Source: Orenia metallireducens
Lineage (GTDB): Bacteria > Bacillota > Halanaerobiia > Halobacteroidales > Halobacteroidaceae
Direction of reading: 5' to 3'
Assembly (NCBI RefSeq): GCF_003001995.1
Contig: NZ_PVNB01000009.1
Coordinates: 58,652-122,651, forward strand
Length of the DNA: 64,000 bases
Within the stretch, counting starts at the first letter, position 1, and every line of letters starts with the position of its first letter. Of the stretch, positions 56,655-64,000 are shown one piece after another. A model generated the notes under the pieces. The model ran no database searches and was not told the DNA's origin. It worked only from the letters and a program-made list of their open reading frames with translations. Position numbers and translations under genes: made by a program.

Positions 56655-57995
56655 ATGAAGAGAAAGCTATTGATATTATGTCTAATCTGTACCTTAGTTA
56701 TTAGTGTTAGTTTTATCCTATCAGGTTGTTCTGCAGGCAATAAAGAAGGTTCAAAGGAGAGTGCTTCATCAGATTCAGCAGTAGAGTTAGAAATGTGGAC
56801 CTTTGTCAATGCACATGCTGATTATTATAAGAAGAAGGCTAAAGAGTTTAATGACTTACATCCGGAATTTGATTTTAAACTCAAAACCCAAACTTATCCT
56901 TATGACCAGATGCATGATAAGTTAAATATTGCCCTTCAAACTGGGATAGGTGGACCAGATATCTCTGATATAGAGATAGGTAAATTTCCTGGAATTGTTG
57001 CTAATAATAAAGAAGGCTTAGTCGATCTTACTTCGACAGTTGATAAGTATAGAGATGAGATTGTAGAAGCAAGGGTTACACCTTATTCATCTAATGGTAG
57101 AGTATATGGTATCCCTACTCATTTAGGAACTGGGGTAATGTATTATAATAAAGAGTTATTTGAAAAAGCTGGAGTTTCCCCAGAGAGTATAAAGACTTGG
57201 GAAGATTTTATTAAAGTCGGTAAAAAGCTTACTAAGGATACTAATGGAGATGGCAAGATAGACCAATGGATGACTGGTGTACCAACATCAGATTTTATGA
57301 CTTTTAATGTGATGAGTAACCAATTAGGAAGTAATGTGTTTGATAAGGATGAAAATATTATACTTAATAGACCAGAAAACGTAAAGGTTTTAAAATATAT
57401 GCAAGATCTTGTTCACAAATATAAGATAGCTAATCCAATACCTTTATATGATGACCAGAATGTCTATCGTGATTTAAATGATGGCAAGTATGCTGCAGTA
57501 TTGGCGATGCCACAGTGGTATATGATTAGATTCACTGAATTTATGCCTGATTTAGAAGGAAAGGTATTGGTGCGTGGATTACCAAGCTGGGGTAATGAAG
57601 GTACTCGCTCTTCTACAGGAGGGGGAACTGGAACTGCTATAATGGCAACAACTGAGCATCAGGAGATTGCTAAAGAATTTTTAGAATATGCCAAGTTAAC
57701 TAAAGAAGCAGGAGTTGAAATGTGGACAGAACTTGGTTTTGACCCAATTAGAAAAGATGCTTATGATAATCCTAAACTCTATGAACCTATTCCATTCTTT
57801 AACAATGAGAAGGTTATGGAGACAATTAGCGAGTTACAGTCTGAGATACAGCCATTATATTTATCAGGGCTTTATGCAAAGGCACGGGATATCATAAATC
57901 AAGAAGTACTATTTAATGCAATAGAGAATAACAAAGATCCAAAGAAGCTATTAGATGAAGCAACTAAAGAGTTAAAAGAAGAAAAAGCTAAGTAA
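56655..57995 (+). CDS. Sugar ABC transporter substrate-binding lipoprotein (AraN-like)
   Basis: A 446-residue extracellular solute-binding protein of the sugar (MalE/UgpB) family. The N-terminus has a lipoprotein signal ending Leu-Ser-Gly-Cys at about residue 25, so the mature protein is anchored to the outer face of the membrane. Two lobes follow, with Met-Tyr-Tyr-Asn-Lys-Glu-Leu-Phe-Glu-Lys-Ala-Gly near 160 typical of the family. In this setting it probably binds arabino-oligosaccharides released from arabinan. GGAGAGGTG precedes the ATG. The two permease genes follow; an intergenic stem-loop lies after it. No ATPase gene is in the operon, as with B. subtilis araNPQ, which uses the shared ATPase MsmX. 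Confidence 0.9.
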   Translation: MKRKLLILCLICTLVISVSFILSGCSAGNKEGSKESASSDSAVELEMWTFVNAHADYYKKKAKEFNDLHPEFDFKLKTQTYPYDQMHDKLNIALQTGIGGPDISDIEIGKFPGIVANNKEGLVDLTSTVDKYRDEIVEARVTPYSSNGRVYGIPTHLGTGVMYYNKELFEKAGVSPESIKTWEDFIKVGKKLTKDTNGDGKIDQWMTGVPTSDFMTFNVMSNQLGSNVFDKDENIILNRPENVKVLKYMQDLVHKYKIANPIPLYDDQNVYRDLNDGKYAAVLAMPQWYMIRFTEFMPDLEGKVLVRGLPSWGNEGTRSSTGGGTGTAIMATTEHQEIAKEFLEYAKLTKEAGVEMWTELGFDPIRKDAYDNPKLYEPIPFFNNEKVMETISELQSEIQPLYLSGLYAKARDIINQEVLFNAIENNKDPKKLLDEATKELKEEKAK

Positions 57996-58007
57996 TTGAA
58001 AATCATA

Positions 58008-58034
58008 CCTCTCTGGTCTTTAAGATCAGAGAGG
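58008..58034 (+). repeat. Stem-loop between the binding-protein and permease genes
   Basis: CCTCTCTG pairs with CAGAGAGG with further inner pairing, and no T run. Such hairpins often protect the binding-protein mRNA so it is made in excess over the permeases. Confidence 0.75.
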
Positions 58035-58058
58035 ATTATATAAGGAGGAATTTCTAGA

Positions 58059-58952
58059 ATGATAAGAAAAATTCTTAACGATAAAAAGAAAGCTCCTTGG
58101 TTATTTATTGCTCCTTTTCTATTGCTCTTTACTGTTTTTAAAGTAGGACCTATTCTGTATTCAATCTTTTTGAGCTTTTATAAGATGAAAGGGTTAAATG
58201 GTGGAGAGTTTGTAGGTTTAAATAATTATGTTGATCTTTTTCATGATAGCAACTTCATCAAAGCTGTTGTTAATAATACCAAGTATATGATTGGTACTAT
58301 GATTACCTTAATTCCATTACCATTGATTTTTGCAGTGTTGCTTGACTCTAAGCATTGCAAGGGAAAGACAATTTATAAAGCGATCTTGTTTATTCCTTCA
58401 TTGACGTCTTTGGTAATAGCAGCAGCAGTTTTTAAGATATTATTATATGAAGGGGAGACAGGTATTGTAAACTCTTTATTAGGTCTTATCGGGATTCCTG
58501 CTCAAAAATGGTTGATTAGTCCTGGCTTAGCCATACCTGCAGTACTTTTAATTGCAACTTGGCGTTGGACAGGAATTAATATGATCTACTTTACCACTGG
58601 CTTGACAGGAATATCTAAGGAGATGTATGAAGCAGCTGCAATTGATGGTGCGAATATGTTACAGCGTTTTTACCATATTACCCTCCCGCTATTAAAACCT
58701 GTTATTATTTTTGTAGCAACTTTAAACTTAATTGGTGGTTATCAGTTATTTACTGAAGTCTATATGTTATGGAATGCTGGAGCTTCTCCAGACAATGGAG
58801 CTTTAACCTTAGCTGTTTATCTTTATAAAACTGCTTTTTCTTATTTTAAACTCGGCTATGCATCCACCATTGGTCTGGTTATGGGCTTGATTATATTGAT
58901 TCTTACATTAGTTCAACTGAAATTTACTGGATTTTTCAAAGATGAAGTTTAA
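58059..58952 (+). CDS. Sugar ABC transporter permease (AraP-like)
   Basis: A 297-residue inner-membrane permease of the MalF/UgpA class with six predicted helices. The ATPase-coupling EAA loop is visible as Glu-Ala-Ala-Ala-Ile-Asp-Gly-Ala near residue 192. It forms the channel with the next gene's product for import of arabino-oligosaccharides. AAGGAGG precedes the ATG; the next gene starts 24 bases after its stop. No unusual features. Confidence 0.92.
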   Translation: MIRKILNDKKKAPWLFIAPFLLLFTVFKVGPILYSIFLSFYKMKGLNGGEFVGLNNYVDLFHDSNFIKAVVNNTKYMIGTMITLIPLPLIFAVLLDSKHCKGKTIYKAILFIPSLTSLVIAAAVFKILLYEGETGIVNSLLGLIGIPAQKWLISPGLAIPAVLLIATWRWTGINMIYFTTGLTGISKEMYEAAAIDGANMLQRFYHITLPLLKPVIIFVATLNLIGGYQLFTEVYMLWNAGASPDNGALTLAVYLYKTAFSYFKLGYASTIGLVMGLIILILTLVQLKFTGFFKDEV

Positions 58953-58976
58953 TCCATATAAATAAGGAGTGGAACT

Positions 58977-59801
58977 ATGAAAAAAAATATAAATTTAAAA
59001 AAGATATCATTAATAGTTTTCTTTAGTTTCGTCTGTTTTCTTTTCATTATCCCCTTTTATTGGATGGTTGTTTCTTCTTTTAAGCCATCAGGGGAGATCT
59101 TTACTAGTCAATTAAATCTTTTTCCTAAAGAACCTATTTTAGCAAATTATATTAATCTCTTTAAGACCCCTTTTGTTAAATGGTATTTAAATAGTTTGAT
59201 TTTTGCTGGAGGATATGTATTCTTAGGATTATTTTTATGTAGTTTGGCAGCCTTTGCTTTTTCTAAATATGATTTCAAATATAAGAATATCATATTTATT
59301 GTCATAGTGGCTGCTCAAATGCTACCGATACACATTCAGATAATACCACTTTTTATTATGTTAAATAAGACTAGTTTGGTCAATACTTATACAGGTTTGG
59401 TCTTACCGATGATTGCTAATCCAATGGGATTATTTTTTGCTAGACAATATATGATAGGGATCGAAGATGATATTTTGAATGCAGCTAGGGTTGATGGTGC
59501 CTCAGAATGGCAGATATTTTATAAGATAGCATTACCAATCTCTAGACCTATGCTAGCGGCTTTAGCAATTTTATTCTCTATAGAGGCTTGGAATAACCTC
59601 TTATGGCCTTTGATAGTAATGAGAACTGAGAAGATGTTTACTTTAACTGTAGGTTTATCCTCTTTAATCGGTCAATATAGACCTCAGTATGGTCTATTGA
59701 TGGCAGGGTCTTTCTTAGCTGTTCTACCAATCGTTTTATTCTTCTTGAAGATGCAGGAGCATTTTATTTCAGGTCTTACTGCAGGAAGTATAAAAGGGTA
59801 G
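58977..59801 (+). CDS. Sugar ABC transporter permease (AraQ-like)
   Basis: A 274-residue permease of the MalG/UgpE class with six hydrophobic helices; the first follows a Lys-rich start. The EAA loop reads Asn-Ala-Ala-Arg-Val-Asp-Gly-Ala near residue 167. It pairs with the preceding permease. The operon encodes no ATPase, so a shared MsmX/UgpC-type subunit elsewhere in the genome must energise it. A 270-base gap separates it from the GH43 gene. Confidence 0.92.
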   Translation: MKKNINLKKISLIVFFSFVCFLFIIPFYWMVVSSFKPSGEIFTSQLNLFPKEPILANYINLFKTPFVKWYLNSLIFAGGYVFLGLFLCSLAAFAFSKYDFKYKNIIFIVIVAAQMLPIHIQIIPLFIMLNKTSLVNTYTGLVLPMIANPMGLFFARQYMIGIEDDILNAARVDGASEWQIFYKIALPISRPMLAALAILFSIEAWNNLLWPLIVMRTEKMFTLTVGLSSLIGQYRPQYGLLMAGSFLAVLPIVLFFLKMQEHFISGLTAGSIKG

Positions 59802-60073
59802 AGCTTTGTTTTTAAAGTACTAAGTTTTTAGTTGTCGAAATTTTTAGTTAATTTTAACCAAAAAGGTAGTCGGTGTTTAAATCCACCGGCTTCAAACCCA
59901 CTTACTTTACCTGTGATTGTTTAGATGATTAGTGGATTTAATCTTTTTATAACTTTGGAGGTTCTTATATCTGTTTATATATTACTTAAATTTTGGTTAT
60001 TATGGGATTGTACGGATAACAGTACTAATGTTAGTTAGGATGAACTAAATTAATTGAGAGGAGGGATATTTAG

Positions 60074-61438
60074 ATGGATAATAATTCAATAAAATATCCA
60101 ACAGCTCCACCAGATTATCCTTTATATGATAAGAGGGTTTTAGAAGACAGGGCTAAGTGGATGATTACAAATGTACACGATCCAGCTATTTTTAAAGATG
60201 GGGATTGGTACTATACTTTTTCTACTGACTGTGAAGTAGATACTAAAGAGGTAAAGCCCGGTATACAGATAAGGCGTTCAAAGGATTTAATAAATTGGGA
60301 GTGGGTTGGCTATGCACTAGATGGAATTCCTGCAGATGCTAAAGAGTGGACAGCTGCTACTAACCTCTGGGCTCCTGAGGTAGTTAAATTCGGTGATGAC
60401 TATTATCTTTATTATTCGGCCTCGCAATTTGGAACAAATATCTCTTATATTGGTTTAGCCAGGAGTAAGAGTGTTACAGGACCTTATATTAGTCAGGGAG
60501 AAGTCTTTAAAACCAAATCCAAAGATACTGCTAGATTTGGAACTACTCCTAATGCTATCGATGCTAATATTTTCTTCTCTAAAGAGGGAGATCCTTGGAT
60601 GGTCTATGGATCATTCTTTGGAGGAATTTATGTCTCCCAAATTAATCCTAAAACCGGTAAGTTAGCTAACTATGGTGAAGGGGATTTGATTGCTAGAAGG
60701 AGTTCAGATGTTGATTCAGCGATTGAAGGACCCTATATAATCTATAATGAAGACTTTGATAAATATTATTTATTCGTCTCTTATGATTCGTTATTTAAGG
60801 ATTATAACATTAGAGTTGGTAGGTCTGATAATATAACTGGACCCTATCTAGACTCTCAAGGTAATTGTATGACTGACATTGAGTTAAAGCCCCAATCCCG
60901 AGTGGGAAATAAGATTGTTGGTAGTTATTCCTTTGCTAGTGGTGATGGCTGGAAAATGCCAGGTCATAATTCGGTATTACAAGATGGTGCTGACTGTTAC
61001 ATTGTCCATCATGCTAGGGGAGGAAAAGATCCTAAATGGTCATACTTGCATGTTAGAAGGATATTATGGAGTGATGATGGCTGGCCTGTTGCTTCTCCAG
61101 AGAGGTATGCTGGAGAAGAAATTCAAAAAATTACAAGAGATAAGATAGTTGGAAAATGGGAACTAATTATTCTGGACCCCGACAATAATCTGCAATTAAC
61201 TGCTAAAGAAGCTGAACTTTCAGATGATGGAAGGTTAGAATATAAAGCTAATGCTGGTTCTTGGAAGCTGATTGATGATTATACAATGGAAGTTAATTTG
61301 ATAGTTGATAAGGTTGAAGAGGTTTATAAAGTTAAAATAATTCCAGCTTGGGACTGGGAAAATTGGAAGATGACCTTAGTCTTTACTGGATTAAATCAAG
61401 AGGGAGTAGCGATTTGGGGCAAATTTAAAGGTATATAA
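60074..61438 (+). CDS. GH43 arabinanase/arabinosidase, intracellular
   Basis: A 454-residue GH43 five-blade beta-propeller enzyme, most like endo-1,5-alpha-L-arabinanases. Catalytic triad: base Asp36 (Val-His-Asp-Pro-Ala), pKa-modulating Asp163 (Ala-Ile-Asp-Ala-Asn) and acid Glu218 (Glu-Gly-Pro-Tyr). The propeller covers about 30-355; residues 360-454 are a separate small beta domain (ending Trp-Gly-Lys-Phe-Lys-Gly) found in longer arabinanases. No signal peptide, so it works on imported oligomers. GAGAGGAGGGA precedes the ATG. The DUF1680 gene starts 35 bases after its stop. An exo-acting arabinosidase cannot be excluded. Confidence 0.88.
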   Translation: MDNNSIKYPTAPPDYPLYDKRVLEDRAKWMITNVHDPAIFKDGDWYYTFSTDCEVDTKEVKPGIQIRRSKDLINWEWVGYALDGIPADAKEWTAATNLWAPEVVKFGDDYYLYYSASQFGTNISYIGLARSKSVTGPYISQGEVFKTKSKDTARFGTTPNAIDANIFFSKEGDPWMVYGSFFGGIYVSQINPKTGKLANYGEGDLIARRSSDVDSAIEGPYIIYNEDFDKYYLFVSYDSLFKDYNIRVGRSDNITGPYLDSQGNCMTDIELKPQSRVGNKIVGSYSFASGDGWKMPGHNSVLQDGADCYIVHHARGGKDPKWSYLHVRRILWSDDGWPVASPERYAGEEIQKITRDKIVGKWELIILDPDNNLQLTAKEAELSDDGRLEYKANAGSWKLIDDYTMEVNLIVDKVEEVYKVKIIPAWDWENWKMTLVFTGLNQEGVAIWGKFKGI

Positions 61439-61473
61439 ATGCTGCTTGATAATGGGGAAAGGGGATTTTATCA

Positions 61474-63750
61474 ATGGAAGATGTAAGGCTATTAGAAGGA
61501 ATCTTTAAGGATTCTCAAGATATTGGGAAAGAATATCTATTAGAGCTTGATGTTGATAGGTTAATGGCTCCTTGTTATGAGGCAGTAGATCAAGATCCTA
61601 AGAAACCTCGTTATGGAGGCTGGGAAGCAAGGCAGATCAGTGGGCACTCTTTAGGTCATTGGTTATCAGCAGCAGCCCAGATGTATCTGGCAACTAAAGA
61701 TGAGAAGTTAAAGGAGAAGATCGATTATGCTGTTTCTGAGCTTGCTTATTTACAGAGCCTTGATGATAAAGGTTATGTAAGTGGTTTCCCTAGAAAGCCC
61801 TTCGATCAAGTATTTACTGGTGACTTTGAGGTGGATAACTTTAGTTTAGCCAATTGGTGGGTGCCCTGGTATAGTATCGATAAGATCTATGCAGGTCTAA
61901 TTGATGTCTATCGTTATACTGCTAATCAGCAGGCTCTTGAAGTGGTTACTAAGTTGGCTGATTGGGCTAAAGAGGGCACTGATAATTTAACTGATGAAGA
62001 GTTTCAAAGAATGCTGACCTGTGAACATGGTGGTATGAATGAAACTATGGCAAATCTCTATGAAGTTACTGAAAATCAGGATTATCTTAATTTAGCTATC
62101 AGATTTAGCCACCAAGAGATATTAGAGCCTTTAGCTGAAAAGAAGGATGAGCTTCAAGGTAAGCATGCTAATACTCAGATTCCTAAGGTAATAGGGGCAG
62201 CTAAGATTTATGACCTTAATGGAAATGAAGATTTTAAGAACTTAGCATTATTTTTCTGGGAGCAAGTAATCAAGCATCGTTCTTATGTAATTGGTGGTAA
62301 TAGTAGAAATGAGCATTTTGATGCACCTGATACTGAAAAATTGGGAGTTGCTACAACAGAGACCTGTAATACCTATAATATGATGCAATTAACAGAACAG
62401 TTATACTCATGGGACCATAAGGTTGAATATATGGATTATTATGAAAGAGCTTTGTATAATCATATCTTAGCTTCCCAAGACCCTGATTCTGGAATGAAGA
62501 CTTATTTTGTAGCTACTAAGCCAGGTCATTTTAAGGTATACTGTACTCCTGATAATTCTTTCTGGTGCTATACTGGTACGGGAATGGAGAATCCTGCTCG
62601 CTATATCAGACAGATTTATTATCTAGATCAAGATGATCTATTTGTGAATTTATATATATCTTCTGAATTAGATTTAGAGGAAAGGGGAATTAAACTCCGT
62701 CAAGAGACTAAATTTCCTCAATCTGAACAGACTAAACTAGTATTTGAGAAGGCTAATGATGAATTATTGAAGCTAAATATTCGAGTTCCTAAGTGGATAG
62801 CTGGAAAGTTAACTGCTGTAGTTAATGGAAGTGAAGAGTATCAACAATCAGAAAATGGCTATTTGACTATAGAAAGAGAGTGGAAGCAAGGAGATACTAT
62901 TGAGATTGAGCTACCAATGGATTTAAATCTGTATACTGCTATGGATGATGAACATAGGGTGGCAGTTATGTATGGACCGATTGTCTTAGTAGGTGCACTT
63001 GGTAAAGAGAAATTCCCTGAGAATGATATTATAGGAGATCATCTAATATACAATAATCATCCTGGGATTACAGTACCAACTCTGATAGTTGATGAGGCAG
63101 AGCTTAATGATTGGATTAAGCCAGTAGATAAAGAGCAGTTAGTGTTTGAAACGACTGCTATTGGTCAACCAGGGGATCAAAAGATAAAACTGCTTCCTTT
63201 TTATGATTTACACCATGAACGATATACAGTTTATTGGCAAAAGATGACTACTGAAGAGTATGAAACATGGTTGCAGGATAAGGAAGACTATCAAGAACAA
63301 TTAGATGCTGCAACGATTGATGCTATAAATCCCCATGAGCAGCAACCTGAGATAGAACATAACTTAAAGACTGAAAATTCCTACTCAGATTATTCACTGG
63401 TAGCTGAAAAGGCATGGCGTGATGCTCGTGATGGTGGATTCTTCAGTTATGATGTGAAGGTTAAACCTGATGAACAAATGTACTTGATGGTAACTTATTG
63501 GGGTAGTGATATGTTTATCGGGATTGATGGTAAGCATTATGAACGTGATTTTGAGATTTTAGTAAATGATGAAGTGATTGCTAATCAGAGGCTAGAATGT
63601 AAGCATCCTGGAGAATTATTTGATGTATTCTATCCTATCCCTAAAGAGTTAACTCTTGGTCAAAAGCAGGTTGAAGTTAGATTTCAATCAAGTGAAGGGA
63701 CCATAGCTGGCGGGGTTTATGAACTAAGAATCACTTCTGAAAGCTTGTAA
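61474..63750 (+). CDS. Beta-L-arabinofuranosidase, DUF1680 (GH127/GH146)
   Basis: A 758-residue DUF1680 glycoside hydrolase: an (alpha/alpha)6 barrel to about residue 400 followed by beta-sandwich domains. The catalytic/zinc segment Glu296-Thr-Cys298-Asn-Thr-Tyr-Asn is conserved. The Gly-Thr-Gly-Met-Glu-Asn stretch preceding the second half is present, but the usual Cys-Cys pair reads Cys365-Tyr366; Cys357 just upstream may take over a ligand role. Family members release beta-linked arabinofuranose from plant glycoproteins or pectic side chains. No signal peptide. AAAGGGGAT precedes the ATG. It sits between GH43 and araA, so freed arabinose enters isomerisation directly. Confidence 0.87.
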   Translation: MEDVRLLEGIFKDSQDIGKEYLLELDVDRLMAPCYEAVDQDPKKPRYGGWEARQISGHSLGHWLSAAAQMYLATKDEKLKEKIDYAVSELAYLQSLDDKGYVSGFPRKPFDQVFTGDFEVDNFSLANWWVPWYSIDKIYAGLIDVYRYTANQQALEVVTKLADWAKEGTDNLTDEEFQRMLTCEHGGMNETMANLYEVTENQDYLNLAIRFSHQEILEPLAEKKDELQGKHANTQIPKVIGAAKIYDLNGNEDFKNLALFFWEQVIKHRSYVIGGNSRNEHFDAPDTEKLGVATTETCNTYNMMQLTEQLYSWDHKVEYMDYYERALYNHILASQDPDSGMKTYFVATKPGHFKVYCTPDNSFWCYTGTGMENPARYIRQIYYLDQDDLFVNLYISSELDLEERGIKLRQETKFPQSEQTKLVFEKANDELLKLNIRVPKWIAGKLTAVVNGSEEYQQSENGYLTIEREWKQGDTIEIELPMDLNLYTAMDDEHRVAVMYGPIVLVGALGKEKFPENDIIGDHLIYNNHPGITVPTLIVDEAELNDWIKPVDKEQLVFETTAIGQPGDQKIKLLPFYDLHHERYTVYWQKMTTEEYETWLQDKEDYQEQLDAATIDAINPHEQQPEIEHNLKTENSYSDYSLVAEKAWRDARDGGFFSYDVKVKPDEQMYLMVTYWGSDMFIGIDGKHYERDFEILVNDEVIANQRLECKHPGELFDVFYPIPKELTLGQKQVEVRFQSSEGTIAGGVYELRITSESL

Positions 63751-63853
63751 GACTTTAATTCTCTTGTTTGAGATTGATGAACTGCAAAAGAATTGACCTA
63801 TTGGTTAATTTTATATAATAACAATAATTACCAAAAATAAAGGAGGAACAAAA

Positions 63854-64000
63854 ATGAAACCATTTAAAAATTTAGAAGTATGGTTTGTAACAGGAAGTCA
63901 ACATCTATATGGTGATGATGTATTAAAAGAGGTTGCACAAAATTCTGAGGAGATTGCTAAATATTTTGATGCTTCAGAAGAAATTCCAGTAAAGGTTGTT
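63854..64000 (+). CDS. araA: L-arabinose isomerase, 5' part (runs off the window)
   Basis: The first 49 codons of L-arabinose isomerase, which converts L-arabinose to L-ribulose. The start [16 protein letters not shown] is diagnostic of AraA. AAAGGAGGAAC precedes ATG 63854. It is truncated only by the window edge, with no sign of damage. It completes the path from imported arabinan oligomers to pentose phosphate intermediates. The following genes (araB, araD and possibly the repressor) are expected beyond the edge. Confidence 0.93.
   Translation, partial: MKPFKNLEVWFVTGSQHLYGDDVLKEVAQNSEEIAKYFDASEEIPVKVV

Overview
The window looks like chromosomal DNA of an AT-rich, strictly anaerobic, fermentative Firmicute. 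The gene set fits the Halanaerobiales/Halobacteroidaceae (Orenia- or Halobacteroides-like): two AdhE enzymes, a ferredoxin-type 2-oxoacid oxidoreductase, rubredoxin/FprA/superoxide reductase/rubrerythrin oxygen defence, secreted starch enzymes and an arabinan regulon. This placement is inferred from gene content; there is no rRNA in the window.

Layout. 0.35-2.3 kb: a DUF503 protein, a metallo-beta-lactamase-fold hydrolase and a triple-LysM protein. 2.6-8.6 kb: glutamate synthase gltB-gltD. 8.9-10.1 kb: an unrecognised tail-anchored protein with seven octad repeats. 10.4-16.4 kb: two separately transcribed adhE genes; the second has a near-perfect Rex operator. 16.7-21.9 kb: a GGDEF/HD-GYP sensor and a four-PAS histidine kinase. 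22.0-26.7 kb: superoxide reductase (minus strand), then an encapsulated ferritin plus encapsulin operon behind a consensus promoter, then korAB. 26.7-28.0 kb: two bioY genes (minus strand) under a BirA operator. 28.5-30.9 kb: rubredoxin, FprA flavoprotein, desulfoferrodoxin and rubrerythrin.

31.1-34.5 kb holds two paralogous PRD-type regulators that have lost nearly all phospho-acceptor histidines. 35.2-44.1 kb is a starch cluster: an amylase pseudogene, a large amylase, a pullulanase and a second amylase, all secreted and all carrying starch-binding modules. A compact RpoD-like sigma factor, cmk-plsC, a Cys-rich copper-storage-like protein (minus strand) and a heterodimeric ABC exporter follow to 51.4 kb.

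52-64 kb is an arabinan/arabinose locus: two GH51 arabinofuranosidases, an AraNPQ-like transporter without its ATPase, a GH43 arabinanase, a DUF1680 (GH127/GH146) beta-L-arabinofuranosidase and the 5' end of araA, which runs off the window. Two consensus promoters in this locus carry the same operator, marking a regulon under a repressor not encoded here. The enzymes lack signal peptides while the binding protein is a lipoprotein, so oligosaccharides are probably imported and cut inside the cell.

Most transcription units end in clear hairpin-plus-T terminators, several of them long perfect palindromes serving convergent genes. At least three intergenic MITE-like elements with a shared terminal motif are present. 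No tRNA, rRNA, CRISPR array or intact transposase gene was seen.
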